Of a stretch of DNA of 64,000 bases, positions 57,195-64,000 are shown in pieces. Origin of the DNA: CAZWRK01 sp964635875 (GTDB lineage Bacteria; Pseudomonadota; Gammaproteobacteria; Burkholderiales; Aquaspirillaceae); contig CAZWRK010000003.1 in NCBI GenBank assembly GCA_964635875.1, forward strand, positions 18,578 to 82,577. Reading direction: 5' to 3'. A model generated the notes under the pieces. The model did no database searches and was not told where the DNA came from. It saw only the letters and a list, made by a program, of their open reading frames with translations. Made by a program: the position numbers and the translations under genes. Numbering within the stretch: position 1 is the first letter of the stretch; each line of letters starts with the position of its first letter.

Positions 57195-59853
57195 ACCCCT
57201 GCTCCTTATTCCGTTCTTCGTTAGAGAATCTACATAGCCAGTCATCGGGTAAGCACCAGCAGATTTTGCCGTTCACCCATTCTTCACCTTTGGCTATGCC
57301 TTCACTAAGTAACGCATTTCCTACTGCGTCTATATTAGGGCTGCTCCAACCTTCGTCTACTAGACATTTTCTAACAAGTGTCTTTGGTATGTAGACTAAA
57401 CTGTCAGAGTACCTAATTACTTCCTGACTTCTATTATCACGTACTCGGCTATCTTTAGGCAACATGGAAGTATAGCCAGTGGCTAAAGTCCATGCAACTA
57501 ATCTTCCAATTATTGGTGTTATTCCGTTATGACCGTACTCGTATAGCCAGCTATCTGAGTACTCTATTTTTACACCATATTGTGCTTCAACAAACTCAGT
57601 GAACGTACTAGCCACCTCGGCTGTATCGAACAGCTTGTGTTTGCAGGCATGTTTTAAATACTCAAGCGCAACCCATTGTACGTTGTCAAAGTCAACGTCT
57701 GGTAGTCTAGAAGGACGTCTAACTGTAAATAGCTTTACAGGTTTGTCTAACCAGTAGCCTAATGCTTGCGGCCAGCTAACGGCGGAGACAAACAATACGT
57801 TTTCATTTACTTTTTGTGGGTTTACAGCTTGGTACCGAACATAACCATCAATAAATGTCGGCCAGTTGTGCACTTCGATTGGATAGTCAATTGGGTTAAT
57901 CTGCGGTACAGCTAGTGCACGACAGGCTGCTTTTAGCATGTGCACAGATTCTGTAACAAACAAAATACTTCGCGGCGTCTCGTTGTACGCTGGTGACAGT
58001 ATTTGTTTGAGCATCTCAAAGTAGATGGCCCAAAAAACTTGATTCTCAGCTAACGGTGGAGCCAGCTTATGAAGGTACGATACTTTGTCAGTTCTAGTTC
58101 GGCTTAAGTCTCCTGGCGTCGAAATAGTTTTTCTGAACGTATTATGCGCGGTGAACCTACCAGCGCAGTCTATCTTACCTGCCGGTAGGATGAAAGAGGA
58201 TTCATTGTCGGACCATCCGGCTTTTTCGTAACCTAGCTCCGTAACAGGCCGATGAAATAGTACAGCAATATCGTGCAAGTGCTTAGCCCATTTGTTACTG
58301 CAAGTAACCAAGGGTAGTCCCGCAGACAGTGATGTTTCTTCTAGCCATCCTATCATGTCTGTCAGCAATGTTTGCTTGTCGATAACAAACTCTGAGTATC
58401 TATCGCCAGCATGTAGCTGACCAATGTAGTCTGCTTCTTTTGCGTCAGGATACCAGACTAGTCTATTCAACTTGAGCCTACCATTGAACACTCTGGTTGG
58501 CTTAGTTTTGTTTGTTCCACTCAGCAAGTATAGGCCATCTTTACGCTGCTCAAATGTCTTGTTGCCGAACACAACTGTTCTGTGAGGCTTAGCAGCGTAA
58601 AGTAATTTTTTGATTTGATTTGTTGTGGCAGTATCGCATACCGACAGCACTAACTGCAACTCCGATGGACTATCTGATAATCCAACTACTAGCTCTTCAA
58701 GTTGCTGCTGATCGTTTCTCGCTACCTTACGCAAAAGTTCAGGCCACTCTTTGGCTTTCTCTAGCGCCATATGCACAAAGTCTGATGGACTTAGCGAAGA
58801 GAAAAACTTGGCTAAGCCTTGTGGCGATATGTCGCTCTGCGGGCAAACTGTAATCTCAGCACTTTGGCGTATAGCCTCAGCAAGCGTCGACACATTAAGC
58901 CGCTCTGTCCATAATACTAGTCTTTGTGACCGCAGCATGGGCCAGCTCGACCTTGTTTTGCAAATGCCATTATCCAACCAGTTGAACAGCGGCAGTGGCG
59001 CTGGATTATTGTCTAGGTGTTTCGACTGAAGCCGCATGTACCAGTTAACATCGGACATACCCAGCATATCGTCGGTGTATGACAGCAGTGAGGTATGCAG
59101 TTGTATACCGGCTTCTCTATTTTTATTGGATAGCTTGTCGGCGCAGCAGTACAGCTTATCTTTATCTAGCTGCATTGATCTACCGTGAACTTGAAAGCCA
59201 ACAATCCGATTGGGTACGTCGTAGTATGGCACTAGCAGTACTTTATTCCATTTTGTACCGGGTAGTAGTTTGCCAGTTGTCGGATTAAATACTACATTGC
59301 CTTTGATTTGCAGTCGGTTGGCCCTATCTTCCGCTGTACCACTTAATATCTCTTGGAATTGCTTGGCGTCTAGACAGCCAAGTATATTACCAATGCCATC
59401 CTCTTTCCAGCCTGTTGTCGGACTGGCCTTCCAATTTGCTTGTCGTAATAGCTGTTGCCCGCTACCGTGATATAGCTGACCGGACTGTGCGGCTTGCCAT
59501 ACATTATTTGCTTTAGCTCTTAATTTCTTACGCTCGACATACTGTGACAAATTCTCGTGAGTGAGCGTATTAGCCGCCAATAAGCCTAATTGGCGACAGC
59601 GAATTATCGCCATCTTTAGTGAGGTCCGCCATACTTTTGCGGCTAGCTCAAAAAGATCGCCCGATTGTTGACAAAATTCGCAGCTATGCCATTGACTATC
59701 TAGTGTGAAATGTTGGAAAATTGATAGCTGAGCGCGATGGCATAAAGGGCAAATTACTCTGGCAGGCAGCGCCCTGGTATGAATTTGCACATTTAGCGCT
59801 GATAGTAAAGCTGTCCAATCTGTCAGTTTAATCGAATCAATTTGAGGTTGCAT
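57178..59853 (-). CDS. Large CHC2-type zinc-finger, primase-like protein
   Basis: An 891-aa protein. Residues 33-75 hold a primase-type zinc finger (CPLCH...WHSCEFCQQSGDLFELAA). The centre (about 150-270) is mixed alpha/beta, with FQVHGRSMQLD. The C-terminal half resembles DUF927/superfamily-3-like helicase regions in layout (YEKAGWSDNESSFILPAGK; PRSILFVTESVHMLKAACRAL) but shows no Walker A, so the ATPase may be inactive. It is the second primase-like gene in the window. Its ATG lies 2 nt from the ATG of the divergent plus-strand gene. Confidence 0.7.
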   Translation of the reverse strand: MQPQIDSIKLTDWTALLSALNVQIHTRALPARVICPLCHRAQLSIFQHFTLDSQWHSCEFCQQSGDLFELAAKVWRTSLKMAIIRCRQLGLLAANTLTHENLSQYVERKKLRAKANNVWQAAQSGQLYHGSGQQLLRQANWKASPTTGWKEDGIGNILGCLDAKQFQEILSGTAEDRANRLQIKGNVVFNPTTGKLLPGTKWNKVLLVPYYDVPNRIVGFQVHGRSMQLDKDKLYCCADKLSNKNREAGIQLHTSLLSYTDDMLGMSDVNWYMRLQSKHLDNNPAPLPLFNWLDNGICKTRSSWPMLRSQRLVLWTERLNVSTLAEAIRQSAEITVCPQSDISPQGLAKFFSSLSPSDFVHMALEKAKEWPELLRKVARNDQQQLEELVVGLSDSPSELQLVLSVCDTATTNQIKKLLYAAKPHRTVVFGNKTFEQRKDGLYLLSGTNKTKPTRVFNGRLKLNRLVWYPDAKEADYIGQLHAGDRYSEFVIDKQTLLTDMIGWLEETSLSAGLPLVTCSNKWAKHLHDIAVLFHRPVTELGYEKAGWSDNESSFILPAGKIDCAGRFTAHNTFRKTISTPGDLSRTRTDKVSYLHKLAPPLAENQVFWAIYFEMLKQILSPAYNETPRSILFVTESVHMLKAACRALAVPQINPIDYPIEVHNWPTFIDGYVRYQAVNPQKVNENVLFVSAVSWPQALGYWLDKPVKLFTVRRPSRLPDVDFDNVQWVALEYLKHACKHKLFDTAEVASTFTEFVEAQYGVKIEYSDSWLYEYGHNGITPIIGRLVAWTLATGYTSMLPKDSRVRDNRSQEVIRYSDSLVYIPKTLVRKCLVDEGWSSPNIDAVGNALLSEGIAKGEEWVNGKICWCLPDDWLCRFSNEERNKEQGYVAVG

Positions 59854-59855
59854 TT

Positions 59856-61037
59856 ATGGATCGTCTCGATCAAGCGGCAAAAGATGGTGCGTTCAGACTT
59901 ACACAGTATCTGCAACTGTACCCACTTCCTAGCTCGGTTAAATCAGCTAGTTACACAAATGTCAGTCGCACTGACATACCGGACACTGACTTTGCATACG
60001 TCGGTACTCCGAGACAATTTCCGTGTAATTCGCCGGAAGCTACGCTTGTGTCTTACATGTTTTACTTGGAAAAGGCAGGACATGTCAACCAAGAAGACCG
60101 ACAATTAGTGGAGCAGCGCTTTAGCCACTTTGGCGATATTTGGAACGTCAAAAAAGCGATGGCAGAAATCGCCAAACGTCGTTCAGAAATTATGGCAAAA
60201 GAAGGCGGATTAAACGACAGTGATTTTGCACTAGTTACTGTAATTAACGGAGAAAAGAAACGGCACTATCCTTTGCGCAATCCTTCTGAGGTTAAGGAAG
60301 CAGCTAGCTGGTTTGTTCGTAACGACAATACGCTGCGCGATGTTTACGAGTTTCCGCTGCGGGTGGGAATGGCTCGCCAGATACTCGGCAAGGCTGCTGC
60401 CTTTAAAATAAAGCTGCCTAGCGAGCAAGAGTCGCATTTGACTAAGGCTGCTGCGGTCGGTATTCAACTGCCTTCTAAGGTTGCCGAACAAATCGAGTAT
60501 CGTGTAAGACTTGCGAATAATGCTCCAGCTGAAATTAAGACGGCTATGCTGCATACTCGTGATTTTATTAAGAGTCACCCATACCGGGCAGTCGAGGATG
60601 AGCTAGCAATCAAAATTGCTGATGTACTGGAGAAGTTTGATCGACGCTTTTTACCTGATGAGCCTTACACTAGCCGACTCAATAGTCCAGAAGATTCTCT
60701 GTTTGGGCTGTCAATAAAGCAAGCTGAAGATATGGTTAACAACTGCTGCGCGTTGCTGTCAGGCAGCGCGTACGACAAAAATGATTTCAAGCTGCTCAGC
60801 TTAGCATCTGTGAAAGAAGCTTTTGGCGAGGAGTTTGCTGACAGCGTCAGATCGGGCATTTTTGTTAACCCGACAAAGATGGCAGAGATTGCTGTAACAC
60901 TGCCTTTGCCTGACGCAAGACAACTTGATCGGCTGATGGAGATGGCTGGCGCATCGCCGCTAGAAAAGACGGCAGCTGACTTTAACGATCAACTACGCAA
61001 AGACCTAACGGCAATTACTCAGGCAATTGGACTGTAG
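59856..61037 (+). CDS. Unknown plus-strand protein (393 aa)
   Basis: SD GAGG, which lies within the first codons of the divergent minus-strand gene. A mostly helical protein (QILGKAAAFKIKLPSEQESH..., KVAEQIEYRVRLANNAP) followed by a terminator, so it forms a single-gene unit. No family recognised. Besides the terminase it is the only supported plus-strand gene here. Confidence 0.75.
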   Translation: MDRLDQAAKDGAFRLTQYLQLYPLPSSVKSASYTNVSRTDIPDTDFAYVGTPRQFPCNSPEATLVSYMFYLEKAGHVNQEDRQLVEQRFSHFGDIWNVKKAMAEIAKRRSEIMAKEGGLNDSDFALVTVINGEKKRHYPLRNPSEVKEAASWFVRNDNTLRDVYEFPLRVGMARQILGKAAAFKIKLPSEQESHLTKAAAVGIQLPSKVAEQIEYRVRLANNAPAEIKTAMLHTRDFIKSHPYRAVEDELAIKIADVLEKFDRRFLPDEPYTSRLNSPEDSLFGLSIKQAEDMVNNCCALLSGSAYDKNDFKLLSLASVKEAFGEEFADSVRSGIFVNPTKMAEIAVTLPLPDARQLDRLMEMAGASPLEKTAADFNDQLRKDLTAITQAIGL

Positions 61038-61058
61038 CAAATAGCTAAAACTCAGCAA

Positions 61059-61088
61059 GCCGCAGGGATATACCCTGCGGCTTTTTTA
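61059..61088 (+). terminator. Rho-independent terminator
   Basis: AGCCGCAGGG / CCCTGCGGCT with an ATATA loop, then TTTTTATTT. Ends the 393-aa plus-strand gene. Faces the end of the minus-strand 248-aa gene. Confidence 0.95.
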
Positions 61089-61099
61089 TTTGCACTTGG

Positions 61100-61846
61100 T
61101 TAGTCGTTTTGTGACGCCGGTTGCCGCGAAAACGCTGCGCGCAACGGGATGCCGCCGACGACACCTAGCGCACACTCGCCGTTATGAACTGGCGCATAGC
61201 CAGTAAGTACCATTTCACCAATGTATGCATAGACGTTTTCGGCTGGGGTTGCTACGGTCACTCTGTTAGCCCAGGTGAGGCTAGTAGTAAAGTAACCAGG
61301 TGCATCTCCAACAAAGAAATCAGCAGGGCACGCATCTACTGTGCGTCGGTTTAGCAACTGTGACTCTAGATACACATTGCTGTTTAACTTGCCATACCGC
61401 TTAGCAGCCAGATCATCGTTGGTGAAAATCTCAGCCCGTACTCGCAGCGTAGCCAGTCTAGCGTAATCTACTTGCTCAGTTGCAAAGTTATACTTCGCTT
61501 TAAATTCTTTGTCTAGCAATGCATCACTATCGTACACAAAAGCATGACGGGTTGCGTCCGACCAGCCTACTTCTACTGCCAGTTCACTTAGTCTCTCTAG
61601 CTGGCGCGAGGCGTCGTCACCAACAACATTGGCTACAATATCGCCAAGAATGGTGTCGTAGGAAAAAGCACAGTTATAACGCTTCGCTATTTCAGCATTA
61701 GCTGATTCGCCTAGCGCATTTGGCAAAAACCTATGGTTTGCAAATGACTCGCGCACAGCGTAAACACGACAACTGATAGTCTGAAGCACCCAGCGAGCAA
61801 GTCTTTTCTCTACGGCTTCGGGACGAACTGGAACCTTAGTAGCCAT
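61100..61846 (-). CDS. Unknown protein (248 aa)
   Basis: SD AGGAAG. Soluble alpha/beta composition, with a basic helical N-terminus (KRLARWVLQTISCRVYAVRE) and a Gly/Val-rich C-terminus (ECALGVVGGIPLRAAFS). No family recognised. Follows the 105-aa gene with an 11-nt overlap. Confidence 0.75.
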   Translation of the reverse strand: MATKVPVRPEAVEKRLARWVLQTISCRVYAVRESFANHRFLPNALGESANAEIAKRYNCAFSYDTILGDIVANVVGDDASRQLERLSELAVEVGWSDATRHAFVYDSDALLDKEFKAKYNFATEQVDYARLATLRVRAEIFTNDDLAAKRYGKLNSNVYLESQLLNRRTVDACPADFFVGDAPGYFTTSLTWANRVTVATPAENVYAYIGEMVLTGYAPVHNGECALGVVGGIPLRAAFSRQPASQND

Positions 61847-62153
61847 CGCAACTTCCTAAACTGTTGAAGTCAAGTTTCTTGTCAATTACATGCGGCTTCT
61901 GCGTCATACGCAGAACTAAACCACCGGCGCGGTCTACAACACAATTTACAGTTACCTTGACGCCGTAAAATAATGAATGCGTCATGCGAAAGATAACTGT
62001 CTCTTGGTCGTACGCCGGTATTTGTTTTGTTTTGCGTTTTACTATTCTAGTCTTATCTTGCTTGGCTAGGCTATGTAACGTACTTGCAACGTCATCAAGC
62101 GTCATGGTGGAATCGTAGATAACTGTTAAGCGCTTCTCTGATTCATCAGACAT
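61836..62153 (-). CDS. Small unknown protein (105 aa)
   Basis: Start at ATG 62153 (GGAG, 9 nt). The longer frame to 62189 begins inside the terminator and is rejected. Beta-rich, basic (TRIVKRKTKQIPAYDQETVIF). Function unknown. Confidence 0.7.
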   Translation of the reverse strand: MSDESEKRLTVIYDSTMTLDDVASTLHSLAKQDKTRIVKRKTKQIPAYDQETVIFRMTHSLFYGVKVTVNCVVDRAGGLVLRMTQKPHVIDKKLDFNSLGSCDGY

Positions 62154-62177
62154 TGACGTTACTCCAGGGCAATAAAA

Positions 62178-62201
62178 AAGGCCCGGCAATTGCCGGGCCT
62201 T
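62178..62201 (-). terminator. Rho-independent terminator, perfect palindrome
   Basis: AAGGCCCGGCAA/TTGCCGGGCCTT is a perfect 24-bp palindrome. On the minus strand the stem is followed by a run of six T (counting the stem end). It ends the 253-aa gene transcript. Confidence 0.92.
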
Positions 62202-62215
62202 CGCTGGGACTCGTT

Positions 62216-62977
62216 TTAGACATGCAACGGGGAACTGATAATTTTGTCTGCGATATTTTTCGTAGACCCGTGCATTAAAGGCACCGCCTCAAGTTGCGCT
62301 AGTAGCTGGGACATATTCTCTACGATTATATCTTTAATCGACTGTGAAGTTCCCAACTGCTGCTGGTACGCAGCCTGATACATTTCCGGGTCGTCAGCCC
62401 ATACTGCAAGCGGGTCTTCCGTGTTCGATCGTCGTAACCCAAGTTGCAGCACTGTTGGCGGATTAACAATGCCTTCAAAGTCTAGCATGAATCCCATGTA
62501 TTTGCAGATTTCATCGCTAAATGGATTTGGGCCGTAGTCATCAGGCAATTCTCGTAAGAGCATTACCTCAGTTATAGCCCAGGCCATTTCGCCGCAAGTA
62601 GCAGGATCGTAGACCGTAGGATCAAATCCGCTTTCATCACCGGCGTAGACGTTACATAGCCAATTAAACTTTCTCGTGTTACGGAAAAAGTCATCAGATG
62701 TTAGTACGGACACACCAGCCATTATCTTGTGGATGTTGTAATCCGGTACATCTACTTTGTACGCTACACCAAGGTTGTGCGCTAATGTTTCTGGAGTCCA
62801 GGGTGGATTATCTTCATCGCCTAAAAACGAGTCCGGCCCGGAAACATTAGCAGCAAACAGGTCGAAACAGATTACTACTAACGTCGTGACGAAAGCTTCT
62901 TTCGAGGTAAGTAACTTTTGAATATAACTTACGTCACGACGCTTAGTTGTCTCTTGGCTAATAGGCGATCTTTGCAT
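62216..62977 (-). CDS. Unknown protein (253 aa)
   Basis: TGATG overlap with the previous stop sets the start at 62977; a GTG at 63016 would add a CYCGEC stretch. Mostly acidic and helical, Asp/Pro/Tyr-rich (YAGDESGFDPTVYDPATCGE; DDYGPNPFSDE). Has a short hydrophobic helix (AFVTTLVVICFDLFAA). It may be a baseplate or tail assembly protein by position; no motif. Confidence 0.7.
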   Translation of the reverse strand: MQRSPISQETTKRRDVSYIQKLLTSKEAFVTTLVVICFDLFAANVSGPDSFLGDEDNPPWTPETLAHNLGVAYKVDVPDYNIHKIMAGVSVLTSDDFFRNTRKFNWLCNVYAGDESGFDPTVYDPATCGEMAWAITEVMLLRELPDDYGPNPFSDEICKYMGFMLDFEGIVNPPTVLQLGLRRSNTEDPLAVWADDPEMYQAAYQQQLGTSQSIKDIIVENMSQLLAQLEAVPLMHGSTKNIADKIISSPLHV

Positions 62978-63333
62978 CAGGTCACACTCGCCGCAATAAC
63001 AATATCTGCCTGCCACGAATGAATGACGGAATCCGCAGCCATCTTAATCATGCGGTTACCGTCTTTATCGACCGGATAAGGATTACCGGCCTGCTGCACG
63101 CCCGGCGCCGGAATACCTTTCTTGCTGGCTTCAGCAATTGCGATTTTCTTGGCGTCAAAACTCTTGAGACGCAAGAATGCAACGTCCGGCGAAGACGTTG
63201 GCGTGGATAACGCAATAGTCACTGTAGCCACTTTATTGTTGGCGTCAGGTACTACGTTTACCACTCGAAACGGCGACGGCGCTGCCGCTGCCGGTTGGGC
63301 TATTTGCTGTTGCTCGGCTGTTGACGAAATCAT
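62977..63333 (-). CDS. Small unknown protein (118 aa)
   Basis: SD GAGGA. Ala/Gln/Pro-rich start, then a compact beta-rich domain (FRVVNVVPDANNKVATVTIAL), with IHSWQADIVIAASVT at the end. Function unknown; likely virion-linked by neighbours. Confidence 0.7.
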   Translation of the reverse strand: MISSTAEQQQIAQPAAAAPSPFRVVNVVPDANNKVATVTIALSTPTSSPDVAFLRLKSFDAKKIAIAEASKKGIPAPGVQQAGNPYPVDKDGNRMIKMAADSVIHSWQADIVIAASVT

Positions 63334-63727
63334 GATTGTGTTCCTCTGTCATATCAACCGGCGTCGCTGCTACACGTTTAGCAGTTAACCCGGCTGTAGC
63401 TTTATTTCTAGCATATTTGATGCCATCAATGCAAGTGCTTATTAATGCCGACGTTAACGTGAACGGCAATAACACGAGGCACACGCTGCCGCCGATAATA
63501 CGCAGTATGCAATTAAGCGAACGTTGGCTATGATCGCGCCAATTTCGCTTAAACATAGTCGAGGTATAGGCGCCAAAGGCTATACCAGCTTGTAGCCTGG
63601 TGGGCTTTGTAATTAACTCAGCCTGAACGGTCTTTACGGTTACCGCAGGATCATCGCTTGCTGGCTTTAGCTTTAGCCTTAGCTTTTTTGGCTTTTTTGC
63701 CTGAACTATTTTTACTGGTTTTTTCAT
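63245..63727 (-). CDS. Small membrane protein with basic head (160 aa)
   Basis: Starts MKKPVKIVQAKKPKKLRLKLKP, another Lys/hydrophobic tail. One membrane span at about 73-100 (ILRIIGGSVCLVLLPFTLTS). The last 60 residues are polar. It overlaps both neighbours (77 and 89 nt). Confidence 0.65.
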   Translation of the reverse strand: MKKPVKIVQAKKPKKLRLKLKPASDDPAVTVKTVQAELITKPTRLQAGIAFGAYTSTMFKRNWRDHSQRSLNCILRIIGGSVCLVLLPFTLTSALISTCIDGIKYARNKATAGLTAKRVAATPVDMTEEHNHDFVNSRATANSPTGSGSAVAVSSGKRST

Positions 63728-64000
63728 TTGCTAGTTTGGCTCCCTTTTTGGATTTGTCCAACTTGTCTAAAGCAGCTGCTTTCTTTTTGAGCTTAACGCC
63801 CAGCGCTGCTTCTTTACTTGCGGCTGATTTGTCGTACTCATGACTGACAATCCACTCCGACAAGACTGGAAAAGCTCGTTTGGCTTTTTCCTTCATGTAC
63901 GGAATATACTCGGAGTCAAGTACTTCGTTGCAAAGCTTTGTAAGAGGTTTTAGTTCTTTCAGACGCGGAGCGATGATACCCATCGCTTCAGCCGCCAGCG
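63651..64000 (-). CDS. Basic protein, probably partial (runs off right edge)
   Basis: The frame is open from the edge (…LAAEAMG…) through 63651. The only in-window ATG is at 63983, without an SD, so the gene may start outside. N-terminal ~60 residues are a helical domain (RLKELKPLTKLCNEVLDSEY); the C-terminus is very Lys/Ala-rich (GKKAKKAKAKAKASKR). A histone-like or DNA-binding tail is possible. Confidence 0.65.
   Translation of the reverse strand, partial: LAAEAMGIIAPRLKELKPLTKLCNEVLDSEYIPYMKEKAKRAFPVLSEWIVSHEYDKSAASKEAALGVKLKKKAAALDKLDKSKKGAKLANEKTSKNSSGKKAKKAKAKAKASKR

Noticed and set aside
1..64000. tRNA genes
   Set aside because: Intergenic regions were read for the T-arm GTTCRANYC pattern with a plausible acceptor stem; none was found. 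A proper tRNA scan could still find one.

Overview
The window looks like part of the genome of a large, tailed, probably lytic double-stranded DNA phage. No rRNA, tRNA, CRISPR array, transposase, integrase or host-type metabolic operon is visible. Genes are packed almost end to end, often with ATGA, TAATG or ATGAGTAA start/stop overlaps. Nearly everything is on the minus strand; the clear exceptions are the terminase gene and one 393-aa gene. Hallmark phage genes are a large terminase, a portal protein and a T4/SPO1-style DNA replication and recombination set. All three stop codons end genes, so the standard bacterial code fits. The host cannot be read from the sequence. The genetic map is written 5'->3' on the plus strand, so transcription mostly runs from high to low coordinates.

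Layout. 1-4161: a Ycf46-like AAA+ ATPase with small partners resembling DUF1257 (Ycf35) and DUF2997, and an unknown partial protein at the edge. 4532-7547: two glycosyltransferase-like proteins. 7609-20031: a probable virion block with the portal (11628-13517), Pro/Gln-rich proteins, an insulated 513-aa gene between two strong terminators, and acidic or unknown proteins. 20042-28305: RuvC-like resolvase, DEDDh exonuclease, MazG-like pyrophosphohydrolase, a DUF932-like protein and unknowns. 28307-45122: replication/recombination core (UvsX/RecA-like recombinase, a protein with a large acidic tail, UDG-DNA polymerase A fusion, DnaG-like primase, DnaB-like helicase, UvsW-like helicase, SbcC/gp46 and SbcD/gp47). 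45366-49462: an AT-hook/poly-acidic protein, a stand-alone RNA polymerase alpha-CTD homologue, zinc-knuckle proteins and a SEC-C protein. 49463-49763: a non-coding region with five 17-bp direct repeats and several palindromes, a candidate origin or control locus. 49764-54153: long ThyX, RNase HI-like protein, small soluble and membrane proteins. 54244-56121: terminase on the plus strand. 56122-64000: an acidic protein, a large zinc-finger primase-like protein, a plus-strand gene of unknown role and several unknown, possibly virion, proteins.

How it fits together. The polymerase, primase, helicase, recombinase, gp46/47, RuvC, UvsW and RNase H genes would give a largely host-independent recombination-coupled replication machine, with ThyX and the MazG-like enzyme adjusting the nucleotide pool. 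The alpha-CTD homologue and the AT-hook protein are candidates for transcription takeover or genome organisation. The most unusual features are: (i) a short Lys-hydrophobic-Lys tail repeated at the ends of many unrelated proteins; (ii) several strongly acidic tails that could pair with it; (iii) the free alpha-CTD; (iv) the iteron-like intergenic region; and (v) many long out-of-phase gene overlaps. Where the longest possible reading frame lacked a ribosome-binding site I moved starts to a codon with a Shine-Dalgarno (SD) sequence or stop/start coupling, and say so.
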